64,000 bases of DNA from Pseudomonas sp. AFG_SD02_1510_Pfu_092 (GTDB lineage Bacteria; Pseudomonadota; Gammaproteobacteria; Pseudomonadales; Pseudomonadaceae): positions 124,001 through 188,000 of the forward strand of contig NZ_PUQD01000002.1 in the NCBI RefSeq assembly GCF_003331055.1, in the 5' to 3' direction. The translations under genes and the position numbers were made by a program. Numbering within the stretch: the first letter of the stretch is position 1; each line of letters starts with the position of its first letter. Of the stretch, positions 38,815-46,498 are shown piece by piece. The notes beneath the pieces were generated by a model, which did no database searches, was not told the origin of the DNA, and worked only from the letters and a program-made list of their open reading frames with translations.

Positions 38815-39297
38815 TCAGGCAAGCGCTTTCTCGATAGCCTGCACCACCGCCGGGTCATCCGGTGCGGTACGCGGCGAGAAGCGCGCCAATACCCGCCCGT
38901 CCTTGCCAACCAGGAACTTCTCGAAGTTCCAGGTAATGTCGCCAGGGAACTCGGCGCCCTCACCCGCCAGCAGGCGATACAACGAATGACGCTGCGGCCC
39001 GTTGACTTCCAGCTTGGCCCCCAACGGAAAGCTCACCCCGTAATTCAGGCTGCAAAAGTCCTGAATTTCCTTTTCGCTGCCCGGCTCCTGGCCGGCAAAC
39101 TGGTTGCACGGCAGGCCAAGCACGTTGAAGCCCTGGTCCTTGTAAACCTGGTAGAGGTTCTCCAAGGCCTTGTACTGCGGCGTGAGACCACACTTGGAGG
39201 CAACATTGACCACCAGCACCACTTGGCCCTTGAACGGTGCCAGGGGCAGTTCCCCGCCGTTCAGCGCGTCCAGTTTCAGCTCGTGAAATGCACTCAT
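38815..39297 (-). CDS. Glutathione peroxidase (cysteine type)
   Basis: 160 residues, thioredoxin fold. Peroxidatic Cys36 in 'NVASKCGLTPQY' replaces selenocysteine; Gln70 ('FAGQEPG') and Trp123 ('ITWNFEKFLV') complete the catalytic triad, and Cys82 in 'FCSLNYG' sits where the resolving cysteine of thioredoxin-dependent members lies. It reduces hydroperoxides, probably using thioredoxin more than glutathione, and is a BtuE-like protein. Start ATG 39297 with GGGATG upstream. Confidence 0.93.
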   Translation of the reverse strand: MSAFHELKLDALNGGELPLAPFKGQVVLVVNVASKCGLTPQYKALENLYQVYKDQGFNVLGLPCNQFAGQEPGSEKEIQDFCSLNYGVSFPLGAKLEVNGPQRHSLYRLLAGEGAEFPGDITWNFEKFLVGKDGRVLARFSPRTAPDDPAVVQAIEKALA

Positions 39298-39350
39298 GAT
39301 GACATCCCCTCTCAGGTTCGCGGTCGCCGCGCAGGCGAATTCCGCCCACT

Positions 39351-39414
39351 AAAAAGGCGCTCGTGCAAACCGTCCACCTCCCGTAGGAAGGCCAATCGGC
39401 TTGCCCGAGCGCCT
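39351..39414 (-). terminator. Long-loop terminator of the SlyD-like gene
   Basis: On the minus strand AGGCGCTCG (39406-39414) pairs perfectly with CGAGCGCCT (39355-39363), followed by five Ts. The loop is 42 bases. It starts 29 bases after the stop. Confidence 0.65.
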
Positions 39415-39442
39415 GGCGACTTTCTGAGCTTAGCGCAGAAAA

Positions 39443-39928
39443 TCAGTGGTGATGGCCACCTTCACCGTGGATGTGACGGTGAGCGATTTCTTCGTCGCTG
39501 GCGTCACGCACGTTGACTACCTTGACCTGGAAGGTCAGACGCTGACCGGCCAGTGGGTGGTTGCCGTCGACGGTGACGTCGTCGCCGTCGATGTCGCGGA
39601 TGGTCACGATCTGCATCTGGCCATCCGGCGCCGAAGCGTGGAACTGCATGCCCACTTCCAGCTCGTCGACACCTTCGAACAGGCTGCGGTTCAGGGTGCT
39701 GACCAGTTCGGCCAGGTATTCGCCGTAGGCGTCTTCCGGCTCGATGGAAACGTTCAGCTCGTCACCGGCCTGTTTGCCTTCCAGGGCTTTTTCCAGGCCT
39801 GGGATGATGTTGCCGGCACCGTGCAGGTAAACCAGCGGCGCGCCACCGGCGGAGCTGTCGATGGTCTCCCCGGCGTCGTTGGTCAGGGTATAGTCGATGG
39901 AGACAGCCTTGTTGGCGGCGATCAGCAT
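39443..39928 (-). CDS. slyD: SlyD-like FKBP-type peptidyl-prolyl isomerase
   Basis: 161 residues. The FKBP domain is split by an insert-in-flap chaperone domain: 'VSIDYTLTNDAGETIDSS', 'PLVYLHGAGNIIPGLEKALEGKQAGDELNVSIEPEDAYGEY', then the flap (about 75-125) and 'HPLAGQRLTFQVKVVNVRDAS'. The C-terminus is histidine-rich (HRHIHGEGGHHH), consistent with nickel binding though much shorter than the E. coli tail. It is a cytoplasmic folding factor that in other bacteria helps hydrogenase nickel insertion. Confidence 0.9.
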   Translation of the reverse strand: MLIAANKAVSIDYTLTNDAGETIDSSAGGAPLVYLHGAGNIIPGLEKALEGKQAGDELNVSIEPEDAYGEYLAELVSTLNRSLFEGVDELEVGMQFHASAPDGQMQIVTIRDIDGDDVTVDGNHPLAGQRLTFQVKVVNVRDASDEEIAHRHIHGEGGHHH

Positions 39929-40229
39929 GGGGCAAGACCTTTTGCAAAAGAATGTAGAGCGGACAAGTGTAACCAAGCCATCGCCCGATTGCGACCGCAC
40001 TGCGGATGAGCAGCGGCCCATCAGTCGGATCAGCGGTTTCCATCAGGACGAAGAGGGCCACTGGGTGGCCGAACTGTCCTGCGGCCATACCCAGCACCTG
40101 CGCCACCAACCGCCGTGGCAGGCACGCCCCTGGGTGCTCGACCCGGCCCAGCGCGCGCAGCGCATCGGCCAGCCTTTCGCTTGCGGCTGGTGCGCACAGG
40201 GGGCCGATAGCGCTACCCTTGGCCGTTAA
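39927..40229 (+). CDS. DUF3565 domain protein
   Basis: The conserved part is 'RISGFHQDEEGHWVAELSCGHTQHLRHQPPWQARPWVL', the DUF3565 signature, with a C-terminal 'CGWC'; the Cys and His residues suggest metal binding. Up to 100 residues if translation starts at the ATG at 39927, which overlaps the divergent slyD start by two bases. I see no in-frame ATG closer to the domain, so the true start is uncertain. It is followed 31 bases later by pta. Confidence 0.65.
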   Translation: MGQDLLQKNVERTSVTKPSPDCDRTADEQRPISRISGFHQDEEGHWVAELSCGHTQHLRHQPPWQARPWVLDPAQRAQRIGQPFACGWCAQGADSATLGR

Positions 40230-40260
40230 TTTCTTGCACCGCTTATTCCGAGAAGCACGC

Positions 40261-42348
40261 ATGCAGACATTTTTCATCGCGCCGACCGACTTTGGTGTCG
40301 GCCTGACTTCGATCAGCCTGGGCCTGGTGCGCACCTTGGAGCGCGCCGGCCTGAAGGTCGGCTTCTTCAAGCCGATCGCCCAGCCTCACCCCGGTGACAC
40401 CGGCCCCGAGCGCTCCACCGAACTGGTCGCCCGCACCCACGGCATCCGCCCACCGGTGCCGCTGAGCCTGGCCCAGGTCGAGCGCATGCTCGGCGACGGC
40501 CAGCTGGACGAACTGCTCGAAGAAATCATCCGCCTGTACCAGCAAGCCTGCGTCGGCAACGATGTGGTGGTGGTCGAGGGCATGGTGCCCACGCGCCACG
40601 CCAGCTACGCGGCGCGGGTCAACCTGCACCTGGCCAAGAGCCTGGATGCCGAGGTGATCCTGGTATCGGCCCCGGAAAACGAAGTGCTCAGCGAGCTGTC
40701 TGGCCGGGTCGAACTACAGGCCCAGCTGTTCGGCGGCCCGCGCGACCCGAAAGTGCTCGGGGTCATCCTCAACAAGGTGCGCACCGAGGAAAGCATGGCG
40801 GACTTTTCCACCCGCCTGCGCGAGCATTCGCCGCTGCTGCGCGGCAACGACTTCCGCCTGCTCGGCTGCATCCCCTACCAGCCCGAACTGAACGCCCCGC
40901 GCACCCGCGACGTGGCCGACCTGCTCGGTGCGCAGGTGCTCAACGCCGGCGACTACGAGCAGCGGCGCATGAGCAAGATCATCATCTGCGCGCGCACCGT
41001 GGCCAATACCGTGCCGTTGCTGACCTCCGGCACGCTGGTGGTGACCCCGGGCGACCGCGACGACATCATCCTCGCCGTCAGCCTGGCAGCGATCAACGGG
41101 GTGCCGCTGGCAGGCCTGCTGCTGACCAGCGACGGCAAGCCCGACCCACGCATCCTCGGCTTGTGCCGCGGCGCCCTGCAGGCCGGCCTGCCGATTCTGT
41201 CGGTCAGCACCGGTTCGTACGACACCGCCAACCAGCTCAACTCGCTGAACCGCGAAATCCCGGTGGACGACCGCGAGCGCGCCGAATTCATCACCGACTT
41301 CGTCGCCAGCCACCTCGACGCGGCCTGGCTGCACCAGCGTTGCGGCACCCCGCGCGAACTGCGCCTGTCACCGGCGGTGTTCCGCTACCAGCTGATCCAG
41401 CGGGCGCAGCAGGCCAACAAGCGCATCGTCCTGCCGGAAGGCGCCGAACCGCTGCTGGTGCAGGCTGCAGCCATCTGCCAGGCACGCGGCATTGCCCGCT
41501 GCGTGCTGCTGGCCAAGCCTGAAGATGTCGATGCGGTGGCCCGCGCACAGGGCATCAGCCTGCCGCCGGGCCTGGAGGTGCTCGACCCCGAGGTGATTCG
41601 CGGGCGCTATGTGGAGCCGATGGTCAAGTTGCGCAAGAGCAAGAACCTCAACGCGCCGATGGCCGAGCAGCAACTGGAAGACCCGGTGGTGATCGGTACC
41701 ATGATGCTGGCGCTGGACGAGGTGGACGGCCTGGTCTCGGGCCTGGTGCACTCCACCGCCAATACCATTCGCCCTGCCCTGCAGCTGATCAAGACCGCGC
41801 CGGGTTCGAGCCTGGTGTCGTCGGTGTTCTTCATGCTGTTCCCCGAGCAGGTGCTGGTGTACGGCGACTGCGTGATGAACCCGCACCCCAATGCCGCCGA
41901 ACTGGCCGAGATCGCCCGCCAGAGTGCCGAATCGGCGCAGGCCTTCGGCATCGCGCCGCGGGTGGCGATGATCAGCTATTCAAGCGATTCGGCCAGCGAC
42001 GAGGAAGTCGGGAAAGTGCGCGAGGCGACCCGCCTGGCACAGGACGCTGCGCAGGGGCTGCTGATCGATGGGCCGCTGCAGTATGACGCCGCAGCCAACC
42101 CGGCGATTGCCCGCGACCTGGCGCCGCACAGCCCGGTGGCCGGGCGTGCCACGGTGTTCGTGTTCCCCGACCTGAATACCGGCAACACCACCCACAAGGC
42201 GGTGCAGCGCAGTACCGACGGGGTCAGCCTGGGGCCGATGCTGCAAGGGCTGCGCAAGCCGGTGAATGACTTGCCGCGCGGGGCGCAGGTGGACGATATC
42301 GTGCATACCATTGCCCTGACCGCTATCCAGGCCAGCGTAACGCACTGA
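40261..42348 (+). CDS. pta: Phosphate acetyltransferase Pta
   Basis: 695 residues, the long class II Pta of proteobacteria: an N-terminal P-loop-like region (1-220, lacking a clear Walker A), a DRTGG domain (about 225-330) and the catalytic PTA_PTB domain (about 375-695, 'KRIVLPEGAEPLLVQAA', 'VHSTANTIRPALQLIKTAPG', 'FPDLNTGNTTHKAVQRS'). It interconverts acetyl-CoA and acetyl phosphate. The start is ATG 40261; longer frames upstream coincide with the DUF3565 gene. Unlike in P. aeruginosa, no ackA adjoins it. Confidence 0.94.
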   Translation: MQTFFIAPTDFGVGLTSISLGLVRTLERAGLKVGFFKPIAQPHPGDTGPERSTELVARTHGIRPPVPLSLAQVERMLGDGQLDELLEEIIRLYQQACVGNDVVVVEGMVPTRHASYAARVNLHLAKSLDAEVILVSAPENEVLSELSGRVELQAQLFGGPRDPKVLGVILNKVRTEESMADFSTRLREHSPLLRGNDFRLLGCIPYQPELNAPRTRDVADLLGAQVLNAGDYEQRRMSKIIICARTVANTVPLLTSGTLVVTPGDRDDIILAVSLAAINGVPLAGLLLTSDGKPDPRILGLCRGALQAGLPILSVSTGSYDTANQLNSLNREIPVDDRERAEFITDFVASHLDAAWLHQRCGTPRELRLSPAVFRYQLIQRAQQANKRIVLPEGAEPLLVQAAAICQARGIARCVLLAKPEDVDAVARAQGISLPPGLEVLDPEVIRGRYVEPMVKLRKSKNLNAPMAEQQLEDPVVIGTMMLALDEVDGLVSGLVHSTANTIRPALQLIKTAPGSSLVSSVFFMLFPEQVLVYGDCVMNPHPNAAELAEIARQSAESAQAFGIAPRVAMISYSSDSASDEEVGKVREATRLAQDAAQGLLIDGPLQYDAAANPAIARDLAPHSPVAGRATVFVFPDLNTGNTTHKAVQRSTDGVSLGPMLQGLRKPVNDLPRGAQVDDIVHTIALTAIQASVTH

Positions 42349-42351
42349 AAA

Positions 42352-42512
42352 GCCGGGGCTGCTTTGCAGCCCATCGCCGGCAAGCCAGCTCCCACAGGGA
42401 TCGCGCCAGCCTTTAGAAATTGAGTAAGACAGTTGCTCCCACAGGTCCGGCACAAGGCTCAACGCTGTGCAAATCCCAGTGGGAGCTGGCTTGCCAGGGA
42501 TGGGCCGCACAG
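42352..42512. repeat. REP pair, GCCGGCAAGCCAGCTCCCAC type
   Basis: Two inverted copies (about 42361-42398 and 42476-42512) between the convergent pta and OmpA-like genes. Confidence 0.85.
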
Positions 42513-42528
42513 CGGCCCCGAGGATAGA

Positions 42529-43248
42529 TCAAGGGTACTGCTGAACCTGGCCTTGCTGGTCATACTGCTGACCCGGAATCGGCTTCAGGTTCACTTCCAC
42601 CCGGCGGTTCTGCGCGCGGCCATTGGCGTCGGCGTTGCTGGCGATCGGCTGGTCCGGGCCCATGCCGCGTACGGAGATACGCGAGGCATCCACACCCTGC
42701 GAGGTCAGGTAGGTACTGACCGCCTGCGCGCGGCGCTGCGACAGGTCCATGTTGTGCTGGCGGCTGCCGGTGCTGTCGGTGAAACCAACCACTTCGATGG
42801 TGTTCTGGTTGAATTGCTTGAACGAACCGGCCAGGTTGTTCAGCGGCTGGTAGAAGCTTGGCGAGATGTTCGCCGAGTCGGTCGCGAAGGTGATGTTGCC
42901 CGGCATGATCAGCTTGATCTGGTCACCCTGGCGCTGCACTTCCACACCGGTGTTGGCCATTTGCGCACGCAGCTCGGCTTCCTGCTTGTCGGCGTAGTAG
43001 CCATAACCGGCGGCGGCAGCACCCACGGCGGCGGCGCCGATCAGCGCACCCTTGCCACGGTTGTTGTGGTCGATGGCGGCACCGGCAATGGCGCCGGCCA
43101 GCGCGCCCAGGCCACCGTACTTGGCGGTCTTGCTCATCCCTGTGGAGCCTTGCGCCTGTCCCTGGCTGTCATAAGGGTTCTGACCGGCACAGCCAGTCAT
43201 CAGGGCAGCGGCGGTTGCGACGATAATCAGACGACGCATGGTGAACAT
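42529..43248 (-). CDS. OmpA-family lipoprotein
   Basis: 239 residues. Lipobox ALMTGC (Cys20), a glycine-zipper region 'YGGLGALAGAIAGAAIDHNNRGKGALIGAAAVGAAAAGYGYY' (about 44-86), then the peptidoglycan-binding OmpA_C domain with 'GFTDSTGSRQHNMDLSQRRAQAVSTYL' and 'NRRVEVNLKP'. It probably anchors the outer membrane to peptidoglycan. Start ATG 43248 has AGGAG upstream. The homologue in P. aeruginosa also lies near pta. Confidence 0.92.
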   Translation of the reverse strand: MFTMRRLIIVATAAALMTGCAGQNPYDSQGQAQGSTGMSKTAKYGGLGALAGAIAGAAIDHNNRGKGALIGAAAVGAAAAGYGYYADKQEAELRAQMANTGVEVQRQGDQIKLIMPGNITFATDSANISPSFYQPLNNLAGSFKQFNQNTIEVVGFTDSTGSRQHNMDLSQRRAQAVSTYLTSQGVDASRISVRGMGPDQPIASNADANGRAQNRRVEVNLKPIPGQQYDQQGQVQQYP

Positions 43249-43356
43249 GGACAAGCTCCTACTGAATTCATGAATGCGACAGATCGCAAAGGGATCTATG
43301 CCAGCCTTGGATTGCATCGGCAACGAAAAATTCCATTAAAGTGCCTTCATGTGCCA

Positions 43357-43998
43357 TCAGGCACGCACGAAGGGGTTTTCGCGCATCTCGTCGCCCAGGC
43401 GGGTATCAGGCCCGTGGCCGGTCACCACGATGGCCTCCTCGTCCAGCCGGTACAGCCGTTCCTTGATCGAACGCACGATCGCCCTCTGGTCGCCGCCCCA
43501 CAGATCGGTACGGCCAATGCCACGGCGGAACAGGGTGTCACCGGCGATCAGCAGCTTGGCGTCGGCGAACCAGAAGCTCATCGAGCCCGGCGTATGACCA
43601 GGGGTATGCAACGCCACGCCGCAGCCACAGGCCAGCTCTTCGTCATCGCCCAGCCAACGGTCGGGGGCCGGCACTGGCGTATAGGGCACACCGAACATCT
43701 GGCACTGCATTTCCAGGTTGTCCCACAGCGCTTGGTCGTCCTTGTGCAGGTGCAGCGTGGCGCCGGTCAGCTCCTTGAGCTTGCCCGAGGCGAGAAAGTG
43801 ATCGAAGTGCGCGTGGGTGTGGATGATGCTCACCAGCGTCAGCCCGTGGGCCTGCAGCCGGGCCAGGATCTTGTCCGGGTCACCGCCCGGATCGACGACG
43901 ATGGCCTTTTTGCTCAGCGGGTCGCCGATCAGCGTGCAGTTGCATTGCAGGGGCCCTACGGGGAAGGTTTCGCGGATGAGCGCTGAATTGCTCTGCAT
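43357..43998 (-). CDS. Metallo-beta-lactamase-fold hydrolase (YcbL/GloB-like)
   Basis: 213 residues with the binuclear zinc motif HTHAHFDH (His62, His64, Asp66, His67), 'LHTPGHTPGS' and 'IAGDTLFRRGIGRTDLWGG', and the final His in 'VTGHGPDT'. The arrangement is that of type II glyoxalase (YcbL-like) enzymes that hydrolyse S-lactoylglutathione or related thioesters; the exact substrate is uncertain. ATG at 43998 fits the common MQSNSALIRETFPVGPLQCN opening. Confidence 0.9.
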   Translation of the reverse strand: MQSNSALIRETFPVGPLQCNCTLIGDPLSKKAIVVDPGGDPDKILARLQAHGLTLVSIIHTHAHFDHFLASGKLKELTGATLHLHKDDQALWDNLEMQCQMFGVPYTPVPAPDRWLGDDEELACGCGVALHTPGHTPGSMSFWFADAKLLIAGDTLFRRGIGRTDLWGGDQRAIVRSIKERLYRLDEEAIVVTGHGPDTRLGDEMRENPFVRA

Positions 43999-44044
43999 AC
44001 GTATCTCCAAGCTAGATACCTGAAACGCTGACCTGAATAACGTT

Positions 44045-44737
44045 TCAAGGCAAGAACAACCTGAACAACCCGCCCCCAAGCGCCCCGCCATTGGTGATCT
44101 CGATCCGCCCACGCACCCCGCCGCTTTCGTGCAATGCGGCAATCCGCGCGGCAAAATACAGCCCCAGGCCGGTGCTGCCGCTGTTCGAATCGATGCCCTG
44201 GATGAATTCTTCCTGGCGTTCGAGCATGCGCTGTGGATAACCCGGGCCGTCATCGTTGACGCAGATGACCAGCTGGTTGTCCGCTTCCTCGATGGTGATC
44301 AGCAAGGCCTGTTGGGCGAAGCGCGTGGCGTTGTTGAGCACGTTGGCGACCACCGAAGCGACCAGTTCACGGTCGAAGAAGCCCAGCGGGTTGTCGGTGT
44401 CGATGCGCCAGGTTGCTGCAATGTTCTTGTGCTTCAGCACCTCTTCGTGCGCGGCCAGCTGGGCTTCGATGAAGTCGTCCAGTTCATGGTAGTCCGGGCA
44501 CACCGGTAGCTGGTTCACCCCCAGCTTGTACAGCCCCAGCAGTTGCACCAGCATGCCGTTGAGGTGACGGAACTCATGTTCCATGACCCCTTGCTCGGCG
44601 CCGCCGCGCAGTTCCTCGGGCAAGCGCTGCACCCACTGGTTGTGGGACTGGATCAGTGCCGACAGGGTGTTTTTCAGGTCATGCACGGTGGAGGCGATCA
44701 CCGTGGAGAAGTCCAGCCCCTGATTGTCTTGATTCAT
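44045..44737 (-). CDS. Short sensor histidine kinase without sensor domain
   Basis: 230 residues: a HisKA-like helix pair with His19 in 'STVHDLKNTLSALI', and an HATPase domain with N-box 'VVANVLNNATRF', G1 'DDGPG' and G2 'GSTGLGLYFA'. It has no membrane helix or input domain, so it is cytoplasmic and may be driven by a partner. Its start overlaps the stop of the response regulator gene by four bases, so the two form a pair. Confidence 0.87.
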   Translation of the reverse strand: MNQDNQGLDFSTVIASTVHDLKNTLSALIQSHNQWVQRLPEELRGGAEQGVMEHEFRHLNGMLVQLLGLYKLGVNQLPVCPDYHELDDFIEAQLAAHEEVLKHKNIAATWRIDTDNPLGFFDRELVASVVANVLNNATRFAQQALLITIEEADNQLVICVNDDGPGYPQRMLERQEEFIQGIDSNSGSTGLGLYFAARIAALHESGGVRGRIEITNGGALGGGLFRLFLP

Positions 44738-46341
44738 GCGCCGAACACCCGGATGTGCAATTTGCGATAGCGGTCGTAGCGGTTGTCACTGGCGGGAATG
44801 CCGGCCACGCTGGTCAGGGCGTCGCGGCACTCCTGCATGATCGCCGGCTGCGGGTTGTCCCCGCCGATGCGCAGCAGCGCCTGGGCGGTGTTGAGGGCGA
44901 TGCTGATATTCTTCGGCTGCATCCCCAGCGCCTTGCGGAACAGCTGCAACGCCTCGCCGAGCTGGCCGCCCTGGTAACTGCGCACACCCTGGCGATTGAG
45001 CGTGACCGCTTCGGTGATGGCGTTGAGCACGCTGGGGTCGTCCGTCAGCTTGCCGACTCTCTCCATGACCTTGGGGTCATCGCCATAGCTTTCCACACAA
45101 CCGCGCAGCACGCCGATGGCGGCGGCTTCCTGCCCCATGGCCTGCAACTGCGCGGCAACGGTCAGGGCCGAATCCACCGAGAAGAACTGGTTCATCTTGT
45201 CCAGGCGCTGAATAGCCTGCTCGGTCAGCTTGGCCGCCGTTTCCGGGTCGCCGGCCTGCTGCAGGCTGGCGGCCTTCATCATGCGCGCACGCACCTGCAA
45301 GCCCTGGTCCTCGGGGTTTTCCTTGGCCACCTCGCTGAGCGTGGCGTTGATTTCGACCCGGGTGCGCGCATCCAGGCCAAAACCGGCATTCTTGTTCATC
45401 AATGCCTGGACCAGGCCGAGGTTGTTTTCCGCGTCCTTGTAGCGCGAACTCTGGCCTTGGGTCACCGCGTGGCGGAAGGCTTTCGAAGCGCTCTCGAAAT
45501 CTTCGTTTTCCAGCGCCAGCTTGCCCAGCGTCGATTGCCGGCGCACCGACAGCGGCGACAGGCGCACGGCTTCTTCGAGCATGTTCTGTGCACGCCGGGT
45601 TTCGCCCTGGGCCACCAGCACTTCGGCCATGCCGTCGTAAAGGCCCGGCATGATCGGGAAGGCCTTGAGCCCCTGTTCGTACACGCCCTGGGCCTGGGCA
45701 TTCTGGCCACGCTTGTGCAGCAGGTTGCCCAGTGCCGAGTACACCCACGGCTGCGGTCGGCTGGCAAGAATGGCCCGGAGGAATTTTTCCAGCTCTTCGA
45801 AGCGATTGAGGTTGCGCAAGGCATCGGCCCGATAACGGAGGCACAGCGGCGCCAGGCGCGGGTCGCGTTTGCATAGCTCGGCGCAAGCCGCCAGCACTTC
45901 GCCCGGGCGATGGCGGTCCAGGGCCTGCAGAATCGGCTTGAGCAGGTTCTTGCGCTGGTACAGCTTCTCGACGCGCTGGGCCAGGCCAACCCGGTTGAAC
46001 GGTTTGGTCAGGTAGGCATCGGGCTCGTGCTCGATGGCGCTGAGGACAATGGCCTGGCTGCTCTCGGCCGTGACCATGATGAATACACATTCATGGCTGA
46101 TGTGCTTGTCGATGATCAGGTCTTCCAGTACCTGTTGGCCGTTCTTCTTGCCGTCGCCCAGGTGGAAGTCCTGCAAAATCACGTCGTAGCGCTTCTGCGC
46201 ACACATGCGCAGCGCCGCCTCGCCACTGTCAGCGGTGTCCACGTCACGCGCGCCCAGCTCGCGCAGCATGGAACGGGTCGACGTGCGAAAGTCGGTAAAG
46301 TCGTCGACGATCAGAAAGCTCTTTTGCCCATACTGCAGCAT
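44734..46341 (-). CDS. Response regulator with long TPR output
   Basis: 535 residues. Receiver domain 1-120: acidic pair Asp13/Asp14, phosphoacceptor Asp58 ('VILQDFHLGDG'), Lys113 ('YLTKPFN'). The rest (about 140-535) is TPR-like helical repeat ('ALGNLLHKRGQNAQAQGVYEQGLKAFP', 'AQALLRIGGDNPQP'). There is no DNA-binding, GGDEF or phosphatase output, so signalling likely runs through protein contact. First gene of the pair; start at ATG 46341. Confidence 0.88.
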   Translation of the reverse strand: MLQYGQKSFLIVDDFTDFRTSTRSMLRELGARDVDTADSGEAALRMCAQKRYDVILQDFHLGDGKKNGQQVLEDLIIDKHISHECVFIMVTAESSQAIVLSAIEHEPDAYLTKPFNRVGLAQRVEKLYQRKNLLKPILQALDRHRPGEVLAACAELCKRDPRLAPLCLRYRADALRNLNRFEELEKFLRAILASRPQPWVYSALGNLLHKRGQNAQAQGVYEQGLKAFPIMPGLYDGMAEVLVAQGETRRAQNMLEEAVRLSPLSVRRQSTLGKLALENEDFESASKAFRHAVTQGQSSRYKDAENNLGLVQALMNKNAGFGLDARTRVEINATLSEVAKENPEDQGLQVRARMMKAASLQQAGDPETAAKLTEQAIQRLDKMNQFFSVDSALTVAAQLQAMGQEAAAIGVLRGCVESYGDDPKVMERVGKLTDDPSVLNAITEAVTLNRQGVRSYQGGQLGEALQLFRKALGMQPKNISIALNTAQALLRIGGDNPQPAIMQECRDALTSVAGIPASDNRYDRYRKLHIRVFGA

Positions 46342-46498
46342 CAACACGACCTGCCTTGGAATGATTGAAAAATCGCGCGAAGCGATGCCACCGCTAGCTG
46401 TATCGGCAGCCGGCCGGGAAAGATGAGGATAGAGCATTCGCGGCCAGCAACCGTGGCCCTGAACATGACTTTAGCGGGCAATAGCGTGCGCGGCCAAC

